44,020 nucleotides of DNA from positions 1 to 44,020 of the forward strand of contig NZ_JAELTU010000048.1 in NCBI RefSeq assembly GCF_016429015.1, read 5' to 3'. The DNA comes from Rhizobium sp. ASV20 (lineage in GTDB: Bacteria; Pseudomonadota; Alphaproteobacteria; Rhizobiales; Rhizobiaceae). Below, in pieces: positions 23,464 through 31,349 of the stretch. A program made the position numbers and the translations under genes. The first letter of the stretch is position 1; every line of letters starts with the position of its first letter. The notes beneath the pieces are model-generated. The model was given only the letters and a program-made list of their open reading frames with translations. It searched no databases and was not told the origin of the DNA.

Positions 23464-24941
23464 CTGTATCGAACTTGAGAAAAATCGTTTCCTGCCTCTG
23501 CGTCTTTACTGCGCTGTCGAGCCCCGCCTGGGCCGGCGATAGCGTCACTGTCCCGGGTTATGCACCGGCAACCGGGGTTGAGCGCAGTTACCGTATTCAA
23601 AGGGCGACCGAAAGCGACATGTCGCTCTGGTTCGACAAGTCTGACGCCGCCTCCGTGATCACGCGCGGCGAGTTTCGCCAACGCATGACGGTCGTGTCGC
23701 GGGATGATAAGGGCATGCGGGTTCGTTGGTCTCTGAGCGCCGACCTGCCGGATGGTGTTGCGGGTCCCACTGACACCTATCAAATGAACCCGCTTTATCG
23801 CAATTCTCTCACCGCCTACGGCGTCGACGCACTCGAAATGGAAACGGATCTGAACGGCTTTCCAAACAACCTGTTCGGTGTCGATCGGATATTGGCGAAT
23901 ATGCGCGGTATGGCGGCAAATGGACCGGGTGGAGCTGTTGCGCCGCCGCAGAGCGGCGTCCAGGATATCATTGATCGCATCCAGGAAAACCCTCTTCAAA
24001 TTGTCACGGTCTTGACGCCGGAAGCGCAACTGCTTGCCACAGGGCAAGCCTATAAGGATGAGGCCATGGAGGTCGGTAAGGCTCTCATGGCGTCCCGAAA
24101 CGAGGATTATGTCGGCGTCAGCGTCCCCGTCGCATCGAACTGGCTCCTGCAATCCACTGATGCAGCCAGGCATACCGCGACCCTTTCGGTCGTGGACCAG
24201 TATGATCCCGATGCATTCAGCCAGTCTCAACAGGGCGTGATCGACAAGTTTTTGAGCGCCTTTGGCGAGCGAATGAAGAGCCTTACGGCCGATCAGCTGG
24301 CCGCCGTCAAACGGGCGAGCAAGACGCGACGCGCGGAGTTCGTGGTGTCTCTGGGCGATGGTTCCGTGATCGAGGCGTTGGAAACCGTAACGGTTATCTC
24401 TGCAGGCTCGACATTCCGCACCTATACCCATATCAGGCGCGAAGATGTGCCGGCTGTGCTGCAAGTTCCGGCCATCCTGACGGCTGCGGACTTGCGTGTG
24501 CCGAAGTTGAAAATCGAGCCGCTTTCGCCGACCGGTGCCGCGCCGGCCATTCTCGACCTGCCGCCGGCATCGCAGAGTTCGGCGACGACAGAGCAGGATC
24601 CGGCGACTGTTGCGGGCAATGATGCGGAAAAGACGATCGCGCCAATCTGGCTTGAGGTGAAGAGCGCGCAGGTCGTCAAGGCCTCCAACGGTTATGGGTA
24701 TGAACTGGAAGTCGTGCTTACGCCGGATAGCGGCGAGGCGTTTCAGAAATTCACCCAGGCAGCGATGGGCCGGCAAACGCAAGTGCTGATTGATGACAAG
24801 GTCGTTATCGAGCCTTGGATCAGAACGCCGATCATGGACAGCCGTGTGACGCTGACCGACTCCGACTCGGCCACGCTGAGAGGTCTAGCTGAAAAACTGT
24901 CCGTATCGGGCGCTAGAATTCTCGTGCGAACGCGATCGTGA
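23460..24941 (+). CDS. Secreted protein with C-terminal SecDF P1-head-like domain
   Basis: A 493-residue protein, function unknown. A Sec signal peptide ends near residue 25 (AWA). Residues 26 to about 335 are a beta-rich region I do not recognise ('ERSYRIQRATESDMSLWF', 'RVRWSLSADLPDG'). After a Pro/Ala/Ser/Thr-rich linker (about 350-390) comes a domain at about 396-493: 'LEVVLTPDSGEAFQKFT', then 'GRQTQVLIDDKVVIEPWIRTPI' and 'SDSATLRGLAEKLS'. This follows the SecD first periplasmic head subdomain (strand, 'G-x-x-x-A-I-V-L-D-G-K-V-I-S-A-P-V-I', then a helix), but here there are no transmembrane segments and no SecF. The gene begins inside the last codon of the gene before it. A binding or scaffold role in the periplasm is inferred. 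Confidence 0.75.
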   Translation: MTVSNLRKIVSCLCVFTALSSPAWAGDSVTVPGYAPATGVERSYRIQRATESDMSLWFDKSDAASVITRGEFRQRMTVVSRDDKGMRVRWSLSADLPDGVAGPTDTYQMNPLYRNSLTAYGVDALEMETDLNGFPNNLFGVDRILANMRGMAANGPGGAVAPPQSGVQDIIDRIQENPLQIVTVLTPEAQLLATGQAYKDEAMEVGKALMASRNEDYVGVSVPVASNWLLQSTDAARHTATLSVVDQYDPDAFSQSQQGVIDKFLSAFGERMKSLTADQLAAVKRASKTRRAEFVVSLGDGSVIEALETVTVISAGSTFRTYTHIRREDVPAVLQVPAILTAADLRVPKLKIEPLSPTGAAPAILDLPPASQSSATTEQDPATVAGNDAEKTIAPIWLEVKSAQVVKASNGYGYELEVVLTPDSGEAFQKFTQAAMGRQTQVLIDDKVVIEPWIRTPIMDSRVTLTDSDSATLRGLAEKLSVSGARILVRTRS

Positions 24942-25187
24942 CGAGACGATTGCGGGAGCATTCGGCCTTGAACGCCCTGAACATCGATGATACGCCGAGC
25001 TTCTATATCGGAGTGCCCTGCCAGTGATCCTCTAAGCTCAGATCAACACAAACATCGAAGCGTTGCAGCCCTTGCGCTCAACGACGCGTGTTTTCGTGGA
25101 TCCAAAAGCTCAGTTTCACTTTTCAAGCAGATATGCCGGGCATGGCGCTTTCGCCTGCTGCGGCTTGGCAACGATATAGAGGTTCTC

Positions 25188-25991
25188 ATGCCATCATCAA
25201 ATTCAGCGTCCTTGGATATTTATGCCCATAACCAATCGGCGTGGGACAGGCTCGCCATCAGCGATTGCGAATGGTCCCGCCCGGTTTCGCCGGAAATCAC
25301 CGCTGCCGCCAAACGCGGCGCGTGGTCTGTTCGGTTGACCCCCAGCGACTTGCCGAGCCACTGGTTGGGAGACGTGAAGGGGCGGCGCATCTTGTGCCTG
25401 GCATCTGCCGGCGGCCAACAGGCGCCTGTGCTGGCGGCAGCGGGCGGCGAGGTGACAGTTTTCGATGCGTCCGAAAAGCAACTTGAGCTGGATCGAAAAA
25501 TTGCATCGCGCGATGGATTGGAACTGAGGGTAATTCAGGGAGATATGCGCGATCTCTCCTGCTTTGCCGACGAGACCTTCGACATCGTCTTCAATCCGAT
25601 TTCCAACCTCTATGTTCCCGATGTTCGACCCGTCTGGCGCGAATGCCATCGCGTGCTCAGGCCGCAAGGACGTTTGCTGGCCAGCTTCTATAACCCTGTC
25701 GTGTTCATCGGTGATCGCGATCCAGTCCTTATGAAGGAGGGACTTATCCGGCCTGTCTTCACGATACCTTATGCCGATACGGCGGATCTCGATCCGGCCA
25801 CGCTGGAAGCGAAACTGGCGCGCGGTGAGGCTCTGGTGTCGGGGCATAGCTTGTCCGATCAGATTGCAGGCCAGGTCGAGGCCGGTTTCCATATCGCCGG
25901 CTTTCTGGAAGATCGGCAACCGACGCCGCGCTTTCTCATAGACAAGTTCCTGCCGACGTTCATCGCGACCCTGGCATTGAAGGCAGCTTAA
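25188..25991 (+). CDS. Class I SAM-dependent methyltransferase
   Basis: A 267-residue cytosolic protein. The ATG at 25188 has AGAGG 6 nt upstream; longer in-frame extensions to 24987 have no supporting signal. Motif I is 'RILCLASAGGQQAPVLAAAG', followed by an acidic residue at the end of strand 2 in 'VTVFDASEKQLELDR', then 'GDMRDLSCFADETFDIVFNPISNLYVPD' and 'ECHRVLRPQGRLL', the usual motifs II and post-II/III of the Methyltransf_11/25 fold. Motif I has A-S-A-G-G instead of the more common D-x-G-x-G, a variant found in this subgroup. The substrate is unknown. It stands alone, 246 bp after the previous gene, and converges on the LuxR-type gene. Confidence 0.85.
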   Translation: MPSSNSASLDIYAHNQSAWDRLAISDCEWSRPVSPEITAAAKRGAWSVRLTPSDLPSHWLGDVKGRRILCLASAGGQQAPVLAAAGGEVTVFDASEKQLELDRKIASRDGLELRVIQGDMRDLSCFADETFDIVFNPISNLYVPDVRPVWRECHRVLRPQGRLLASFYNPVVFIGDRDPVLMKEGLIRPVFTIPYADTADLDPATLEAKLARGEALVSGHSLSDQIAGQVEAGFHIAGFLEDRQPTPRFLIDKFLPTFIATLALKAA

Positions 25992-26029
25992 CGCTTCTCC
26001 GTTCGGAATGCGTAAGGAAATCAGGAAGA

Positions 26030-26215
26030 CTAAGCGTTTCCGCAATGCAAGGAAAAGCGGAAACGCTTGAGGCGCCAATGAATCCAAAATATTCCAGGAA
26101 GAGTGCTGCTGTACGCATCATTGCGTAGCCGAGCCAGCATCCTCTCACGGGCGACCTCGCGATAATTTCTGTCGGCGCCAATGAGCTGCCGCGCCAAGAT
26201 CGGATCAGCATCCAT
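26030..26215 (-). CDS. Possible small protein of unknown function (61 residues)
   Basis: An open frame in the 302-bp gap between the methyltransferase and LuxR-type genes. From the ATG at 26215 it would encode a basic, amphipathic 61-residue protein starting 'MDADPILARQLIGADRNYREVARE' in style and ending in an aromatic 'GIFWIHWRLKRF' segment; a TTG at 26254 is an alternative start. No Shine-Dalgarno is visible and the last 12 codons lie over the hairpin at 26032-26068, so this may be non-coding. It is listed because the predicted protein looks more protein-like than typical shadow frames. Confidence 0.3.
   Translation of the reverse strand: MDADPILARQLIGADRNYREVARERMLARLRNDAYSSTLPGIFWIHWRLKRFRFSLHCGNA
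26032..26068. terminator. 12-bp hairpin between convergent genes
   Basis: AAGCGTTTCCGC (26032-26043) and GCGGAAACGCTT (26057-26068) are perfectly complementary around a 13-nt loop. It lies 41 nt after the methyltransferase stop and between convergent genes, so it could act as a two-way transcript end. No T-run flanks it. Otherwise the 25992-26293 gap holds only the doubtful small frame above. Confidence 0.5.
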
Positions 26216-26293
26216 GCAGGCAGTTCGGTTTATTACGCGCGTGCCGCTTCTCAACTCTTGGCGCCAAGCGAATTCGGGACGATCCCGATGCCC

Positions 26294-27106
26294 CTATGCG
26301 AGATTCTTGAGATATAGCGAAAGCAGTTGGGTCTGCGACGAAATCCCGAGCTTGCGATAGACGTTGCGTCTGTGGACTTTTACCGTGCCGGTGGAGATAT
26401 TGAGCTTGAGCCCTATCGATTCCGATGAATGTCCCTGCAGGACGAGGTCGACGATGGCGGTCTCGCGGCCTGTCAGATTGAGATCCCGCCAGACCGCTTC
26501 GGCCGGCGCGAGAGCTTCGCTCTGATCCTGCCTGCGACGGCTCCTGCCGCCAGCCGTCAGCTGCGCATCGAAGCGTGGAGCAAGGCCGGCCCAATAATGC
26601 CTCACCATGTTTGCGACGAGCGGCTCAACCTTCTTGAGCATCTGGAATTCCGCAGGTGGAAAAATACCGGTTTGCTCGCGCCGCATCAGTGACAGGACGA
26701 CGGTGATGTCCTCGCCAGCATTGACGAAAAAGCCGATCTCTTCGGCAAGCCCCGTTTGCACATAATAGGTCCGGTAGTACTCGCTTGAAAAGAAACGATC
26801 CGGTGCCAGTTCGCGCATTCTGAGCGCACCTTCGCGACGGCCACGCGCCGTGTGGTAGAAGGGATCTAATAGATAGGGGCCGGCTTGGTAGAGCGTGACG
26901 AAAACGATGTGCTCCTCGGGATCGAACGTGCTGTAGAGATCGATCGGCCGCTCCTTGCCGCGATAGGCGAAAACGACCACGTAGTCGAACCGTACGAGCG
27001 CCGCCATCATCTGGCGAAAGGTCTCGCCGAACTCGGCATCCGCCATGGCCGATCTGCCGATCGTGGCATTGAAGGCCGCGAAAAGTCCTTCAAAGTCGGT
27101 GCTCAT
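26294..27106 (-). CDS. LuxR-family transcriptional regulator (solo)
   Basis: A 270-residue regulator. The C-terminal 60 residues (211-270) are a textbook GerE/LuxR DNA-binding domain: 'LTGRETAIVDLVLQGHSSESIGLKLNISTGTVKVHRRNVYRKLGI'. The N-terminal 190 residues are an alpha/beta sensor region; 'GPYLLDPFYHTA' keeps the Asp-Pro pair (81-82) that corresponds to the homoserine-lactone-contacting Asp of LuxR, but the W-x3-Y motif before it is missing, so acyl-homoserine-lactone binding is doubtful. AGGGGA lies 9 nt before the ATG. It is divergent from the polyamine-type ABC operon (first start at 27293), and no luxI gene is nearby, so it probably senses the transported solute or a derivative and controls that operon. 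Confidence 0.87.
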   Translation of the reverse strand: MSTDFEGLFAAFNATIGRSAMADAEFGETFRQMMAALVRFDYVVVFAYRGKERPIDLYSTFDPEEHIVFVTLYQAGPYLLDPFYHTARGRREGALRMRELAPDRFFSSEYYRTYYVQTGLAEEIGFFVNAGEDITVVLSLMRREQTGIFPPAEFQMLKKVEPLVANMVRHYWAGLAPRFDAQLTAGGRSRRRQDQSEALAPAEAVWRDLNLTGRETAIVDLVLQGHSSESIGLKLNISTGTVKVHRRNVYRKLGISSQTQLLSLYLKNLA

Positions 27107-27150
27107 GTGACGGATCCCCTCTGCCGCCCTGCACTGTCAGGTGCAGCCCC

Positions 27151-27219
27151 TATATACACCTCCCACGAAGCACTTTGATCGAAAATACCTCTTTCGGGGT
27201 ATATACCTCGCAGGAAGCT
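27151..27219. promoter_or_regulatory. Repeated TATATAC-type sites in the divergent luxR/ABC promoter region
   Basis: Two similar 20-bp boxes occur: TATATACACCTCCCACGAAG at 27151 and TATATACCTCGCAGGAAGC at 27201, about 50 bp (five helical turns) apart. The second overlaps a perfect palindrome GGTATATACC (27198-27207). A third partial copy AAATACCTC is at 27183. Repeats on one face of the helix between a LuxR-type gene and its target operon are good candidates for the regulator's binding sites. Confidence 0.45.
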
Positions 27220-27292
27220 CAGGCTTACTCTTTTCTTAACGACGGTGGCAATAAGGCAGATAAAGACTGCCGACCAACCGCAGGGAACAGAC

Positions 27293-28384
27293 GTGGCATC
27301 CGCTTCAACGAACGACATCGAATTCCGTTCGGTCACAAAAGCCTATGGCGCCGTGACCGCCGTAACGGACATAAACCTCAATGTGCCCAAGGGTGCGTTC
27401 CTGGCGCTTCTCGGACCTTCCGGCTGCGGCAAAACAACCTGCCTGCGCATGATCGGCGGCTTCGAGCAGCCGAGCGAGGGTGCAGTGCTCATCGACGGGC
27501 GCGAGATGAACGGTGTGCCGGCCTATCGGCGGCCGGTCAATATGGTGTTCCAGCACTATGCGCTTTTTCCGCATTTCAACGTTGCACAGAACGTTGCTTA
27601 TGGTCTGAAGCAAATGCGCCCGAAGGTCGGCGCGGCCGAGATCGACCGGCGTGTCGCCGAAGCGCTCGAGATGGTCCGGCTCGGCGGCTTTGCCAAGCGG
27701 CGTATCCATGAAATGTCGGGCGGGCAGCAGCAGCGCGTTGCGCTCGCTCGCGCCATCGTCAATCGCCCCTCGGTCCTGCTGCTCGACGAGCCGCTTGCCG
27801 CGCTCGACAAGAAATTGCGCTCGGCCATGCAGATCGAGCTTCAGACGCTGCAGCGCGAACTCGGCATCACCTTCGTTCTCGTCACCCATGACCAGGAAGA
27901 AGCGCTATCGATGGCCGATATCGTCTGCGTGATGAGTGCCGGCCGCATCCGGCAGCTCGGCACGCCGCAGGAAGTCTATGACCGCCCGGCCGACCTTTTC
28001 GTCGCCGATTTCGTCGGCAAGACGAACCGCATCGAGGCGATGATGGAAGCGGATGGTGAAACGCTGCGTCTCGCCGACGGCTCGGCGCTTTCAGCCGGCA
28101 AGCGACTCGCACCCGGAGCAGCGATTGCCGCATTGCGCCCCGAGGCGATCAAGCTCACCCGCGAAATGACGGCGGCCGGACGGTCTTTCAAGGGCACAGT
28201 GACCCATCGCATCTTCCTGGGCTCATCAGCGGAATACGCGGTCACCGTTCCAGGACTGGGCGACTTCCTGATCACCTCGGATCGCAGCAGCATGAGTGAA
28301 AACGATCTTGTCGGCCCAGGCGAGCAGGTTTTCCTCGGCTTCGATCCCAAAGCCCTACATGTCTTTCCAGCATCGAATGCATAA
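27293..28384 (+). CDS. ABC transporter ATP-binding protein (PotA-like)
   Basis: A 363-residue ATPase. The GTG at 27293 is preferred because AGGGA lies 6 nt upstream and the protein then begins at the nucleotide-binding domain; another GTG lies at 27245. Walker A 'GPSGCGKTT', Q-loop '[10 protein letters not shown]', signature 'MSGGQQQR', Walker B '[12 protein letters not shown]' and H-loop '[10 protein letters not shown]' are all present. The last 110 residues form a TOBE regulatory domain ('[11 protein letters not shown]', '[15 protein letters not shown]'). Length and order match spermidine/putrescine ATPase PotA. It is the first gene of an operon with a binding protein, two permeases and a dehydrogenase, downstream of divergent LuxR-type control. 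Confidence 0.92.
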   Translation: MASASTNDIEFRSVTKAYGAVTAVTDINLNVPKGAFLALLGPSGCGKTTCLRMIGGFEQPSEGAVLIDGREMNGVPAYRRPVNMVFQHYALFPHFNVAQNVAYGLKQMRPKVGAAEIDRRVAEALEMVRLGGFAKRRIHEMSGGQQQRVALARAIVNRPSVLLLDEPLAALDKKLRSAMQIELQTLQRELGITFVLVTHDQEEALSMADIVCVMSAGRIRQLGTPQEVYDRPADLFVADFVGKTNRIEAMMEADGETLRLADGSALSAGKRLAPGAAIAALRPEAIKLTREMTAAGRSFKGTVTHRIFLGSSAEYAVTVPGLGDFLITSDRSSMSENDLVGPGEQVFLGFDPKALHVFPASNA

Positions 28385-28406
28385 ACCAAAACAAGGGAAC
28401 AGCATC

Positions 28407-29570
28407 ATGAGCAAGGATTACAAGGACAACCTCCCCATTTCCGCTGAAGGCTTCATGGACGAGTTCATGCGCCTGAAGCGCGGCTCCGTCAGCCGTCGTC
28501 ATTTTCTCGGCATCACCGGCCTCGGTCTTGCGACGGCGGTTCTGTCGCGCTTCCCGGGCGCTCTTTCGACGCCGGCCTATGCCGCAGGCGAACTCGGTAC
28601 GCAGATGTCGATCGCGACCTGGCCGAACTATCACGATCCCCAGACTTTCGAGAACTTCAAGGCGGCAACCGGCGTCGCCGTCGAGGTCAATGTCTTCGGC
28701 TCGAACGAGGAAATGCTGGCGAAACTGCAGGCAGGCGCATCCGGCTGGTCCCTCTATGTGCCGACCAACTACACGATTTCGACCTATCACAAGCTCGGCC
28801 TCGTCGAGGAACTCGATCTGTCCAAGGTTCCGAACTTCAGCCAGACGACCGAGAGCCCGCGCTTCACCAAGGAAGGGCAAATCGACGGCAAGACCTATGC
28901 CGTGCCGAAGAACTGGGGCACGACCGGCTTTTCCGTGAACACCAAAAAGATCAAGACCAAGCTTTCGAGCTGGAAAGACTTCTTCGAGATCGCGCAGACG
29001 GAGGCCGACGGTCGCGCCATGGTGCACGACTATCAGCTGACGACAATCGGCAGCGCACTCGTTTCCCTCGGCTACGATTTCAACTCGATCAAGCCGGAAG
29101 AGCTTGCCAAGGCTGAAGAGCTCCTGATCAAGGTCAAGCCGCACCTCTTCGCCATCAATTCCGACTATCAGCCGTCCATGCGTTCGACCGATGCCTGGTT
29201 GACGATGTGCTGGACCAATGATGGCGCCCAGCTCAACCGCGACATGCCGGAGCTGGCCTATGTGCTCGGCAAGGACGGCGGCGAGATCTGGACCGACTAT
29301 TATGCGATCCCGAAGGATGCCCCGAACAAGGCGGGCGGCTATGCGCTGCTCAACTATCTCATGGATCCGAAGAATGCGGTGAAGGAGCATATCGCCAACG
29401 GCGCCCCGACCACCGACAGCCGAGTCATCGCCCTTCTGCCGAAGGACATCACATCGAACAAGATCGTTTATCCGGATGACGCTGCGCTGACGCCGCTGGA
29501 ATTCGGTGCCGCCGTCACGCTCACCGATCCGAGCCGCGCCGAGTTGATGGCCCGCTTCAAGTCGGCCTGA
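28407..29570 (+). CDS. ABC transporter substrate-binding protein (PotD-like), Tat-exported
   Basis: A 387-residue periplasmic binding protein of the spermidine/putrescine type. ATG at 28407 with AAGGG 9 nt upstream. The N-terminus has a twin-arginine signal S-R-R-H-F-L-G at 29-35, preceded by a 28-residue leader and followed by a hydrophobic run with likely cleavage after AYA near 59. The mature protein has 'QMSIATWPNYHDPQTFENFKAATGVAVEVNVFGSNEEMLAKLQAG', the PotD opening, and 'VPKNWGTTGFSVNTKKI' and 'AIPKDAPNKAGGYALLNYLMDP' in the middle and end. Related proteins bind polyamines, but also other organic cations or opine-like compounds, so the solute is not fixed. A strong hairpin follows the gene. 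Confidence 0.9.
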   Translation: MSKDYKDNLPISAEGFMDEFMRLKRGSVSRRHFLGITGLGLATAVLSRFPGALSTPAYAAGELGTQMSIATWPNYHDPQTFENFKAATGVAVEVNVFGSNEEMLAKLQAGASGWSLYVPTNYTISTYHKLGLVEELDLSKVPNFSQTTESPRFTKEGQIDGKTYAVPKNWGTTGFSVNTKKIKTKLSSWKDFFEIAQTEADGRAMVHDYQLTTIGSALVSLGYDFNSIKPEELAKAEELLIKVKPHLFAINSDYQPSMRSTDAWLTMCWTNDGAQLNRDMPELAYVLGKDGGEIWTDYYAIPKDAPNKAGGYALLNYLMDPKNAVKEHIANGAPTTDSRVIALLPKDITSNKIVYPDDAALTPLEFGAAVTLTDPSRAELMARFKSA

Positions 29571-29587
29571 TCGTCCCTGCTCAAACT

Positions 29588-29620
29588 CCGGCCTCTGTCG
29601 CCTTCGCGGCGAGAGGCCGG
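29588..29620 (+). terminator. Hairpin after the PotD-like gene, inside the operon
   Basis: CCGGCCTC (29588-29595) and TCGCC (29598-29602) pair with GGCGA (29608-29612) and GAGGCCGG (29613-29620). This gives a 13-bp stem with a 2-nt bulge and a 5-nt loop starting TTCG. It lies 17 nt after the binding-protein stop and before the first permease gene. No U-run follows, so mRNA 3'-end protection is likelier than termination. Confidence 0.6.
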
Positions 29621-29657
29621 CCTTACGCTTCGAAAACGGCGGATAAAGAACCTCTCG

Positions 29658-30524
29658 ATGCCCCTTACTCCTGCCACCAAACGGCGCCTTGTCACCGCTG
29701 CCCTTGTCGGTCCGGCAAGTGTCTGGCTGTTCGTCTTCCTGGTGCTGCCCTTCATTGCTATCATTGTTTTTGCCTTTGGCGAACGTGCGCCGGAAGGGGG
29801 CTATCAGGCGGCTTTCACCTTTGCGCAATTCGCCAATCTCGGCTCTCGCTCCGCGGCCTTCGTCAATACGCTGATCCTTGCGCCGATCGGTGCAGCAGCC
29901 TGCCTGCTCGTTGCCTATCCGGTCGCCTACTATCTGGCGGTGAAGGCAAGCCCGCAACGCCGGCTGCTGCTCGTCTCGCTGGTGGTCGTGCCCTTCTGGA
30001 CGAGCCTTCTCGTGCGTACCTATGCCTGGATGTATCTGCTCGGCGCGCGCGGCATTCCGCATCTGCTCGAATATGTCGGCATCGAGAATGTCAGGCTGAT
30101 CAATACGCCCGGCGCCGTGCTGCTCGGCATCGTCTACGGCTATCTGCCGCTGATGATCATGCCGATCTATGTCAGTCTCGAAAAGCTCGACCGCCGGCTG
30201 CTGGAGGCATCGGCCGATCTCGGTGCCAAGCCCATTTCGACCTTCTTTTCCATTACACTCCCACTATCCTTGCCGGGTGTCATGACCGGCGTCGCATTGG
30301 TAACGATCCTGCTGCTTGGCGAGTATCTGATCCCGCAGCTTCTTGGCGGCGGCAAGGTCTTTTTCATCGGCAACGCACTCGTCGATCTCTTCCTGCAATC
30401 GCGCAACTGGCCATTCGGATCGGCGATCGCCGTGACGCTCGTTGCCGTCGTCGTCATCGTGCTTCTTGTTGCCATGCGGATCGCATGGCGTGTTGCAGGT
30501 ACCCGCCAGGTGGATCTCGTCTGA
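29658..30524 (+). CDS. ABC transporter permease (PotB-like)
   Basis: A 288-residue permease with about six membrane segments. It opens with a short basic N-terminus and 'LVGPASVWLFVFLVLPFIAIIVFAF', the usual first helix of PotB/PotH proteins. The EAA loop 'LLEASADLGAKPISTFFSITLPLSLPG' is intact. It overlaps the second permease start by one base (TGATG), which suggests coupled translation and equal amounts, as expected for a PotB-PotC heterodimer channel in the inner membrane. Confidence 0.9.
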   Translation: MPLTPATKRRLVTAALVGPASVWLFVFLVLPFIAIIVFAFGERAPEGGYQAAFTFAQFANLGSRSAAFVNTLILAPIGAAACLLVAYPVAYYLAVKASPQRRLLLVSLVVVPFWTSLLVRTYAWMYLLGARGIPHLLEYVGIENVRLINTPGAVLLGIVYGYLPLMIMPIYVSLEKLDRRLLEASADLGAKPISTFFSITLPLSLPGVMTGVALVTILLLGEYLIPQLLGGGKVFFIGNALVDLFLQSRNWPFGSAIAVTLVAVVVIVLLVAMRIAWRVAGTRQVDLV

Positions 30525-31336
30525 TGCGCGCACTCGTCACTTTCGTTTATCTTTTCCTTTATACGCCGATTGCTCTCGTCGTGCTGTTCTCCTTCAATGC
30601 CGGCCGCAATGCGAGCGAGTTCACCGGCTTTTCGACTCAATGGTATGGGCGGGCATTGTCGAACACCTTCCTGATGGAAGCGCTGCAGAACAGCCTGATC
30701 ATCGCCTTTACCAGTGCGACGCTTGCCGCGATCTTCGGCACGATGGCTGCGATTGGCCTGGAGCGGCTCAGCTCCGGCATGCGCGCCATCTTCGACGGGT
30801 TGTTCGCCGCGGCGATCGTTGTTCCTGGTGTGGTCATCGGCATCGCGACGCTGGTGGCGCTGGTCGAGGTCTTCGGCATCATCAATCCGCTGATCGCAGC
30901 CGTCTGGCCGGGCGACCAGCCACCGAAATTCGCGCTTGGCTATGGCTCGATCATAGCGGCGCATGGGCTCTTCACCATGGCGCTGGTGACGATGATCGTG
31001 AAGGCACGTATCGCAAGCCTCGGTCGCGACATCGTCGAGGCCTCGAGCGATCTCTACGCGACGCCGTTGACGACGTTCCGCCAGATCGTCTTGCCGCAGA
31101 TCATGCCGTCGATCCTCGCCGGCTTCCTGCTCGCCTTCACCTTTTCCTTCGACGATTTCATCATTGCGTTCTTCGTCGCCGGATCGAATACGACCTTGCC
31201 AATCTACGTCTTCGCTTCGATCCGTCGCGGCGTCACGCCCGAAATCAATGCCATCGCGACGATGGTGCTGATCGCATCGCTCGTCCTCATTCTCATCGCG
31301 CGCTTCCTGATGCGTGAAAAGACAACGACAAACTGA
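30524..31336 (+). CDS. ABC transporter permease (PotC-like)
   Basis: A 270-residue permease with about six membrane segments. The start at 30524 shares one base with the preceding stop. The N-terminal helix 'FVYLFLYTPIALVVLFSFNAGR' is typical of PotC/PotI proteins, and the EAA-type loop reads 'IVEASSDLYATPLTTFRQIVLPQIMP'. It should pair with the PotB-like protein and the PotA-like ATPase to import the solute delivered by the PotD-like protein. The dehydrogenase gene follows after 13 bp. Confidence 0.9.
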   Translation: MRALVTFVYLFLYTPIALVVLFSFNAGRNASEFTGFSTQWYGRALSNTFLMEALQNSLIIAFTSATLAAIFGTMAAIGLERLSSGMRAIFDGLFAAAIVVPGVVIGIATLVALVEVFGIINPLIAAVWPGDQPPKFALGYGSIIAAHGLFTMALVTMIVKARIASLGRDIVEASSDLYATPLTTFRQIVLPQIMPSILAGFLLAFTFSFDDFIIAFFVAGSNTTLPIYVFASIRRGVTPEINAIATMVLIASLVLILIARFLMREKTTTN

Positions 31337-31349
31337 CCAGGGAAAAAAC

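Noticed and set aside
23364..24782. 472-codon minus-strand frame over the SecDF-head protein gene
   Set aside because: Low-complexity Arg-rich product, no start signal, and the plus strand has a signal peptide and a recognisable C-terminal domain.
26294..27106. Reading the LuxR-type protein as an acyl-homoserine-lactone quorum sensor
   Set aside because: The W-x3-Y lactone-binding motif is missing and no luxI gene is in the window; only the Asp-Pro pair is kept.
28272..30062. 596-codon open frame on the minus strand, antisense to the PotD-like and PotB-like genes
   Set aside because: It is a shadow of two well-supported transporter genes; its product is rich in Arg, Gly and His with no domain, and it crosses a hairpin and two gene boundaries.
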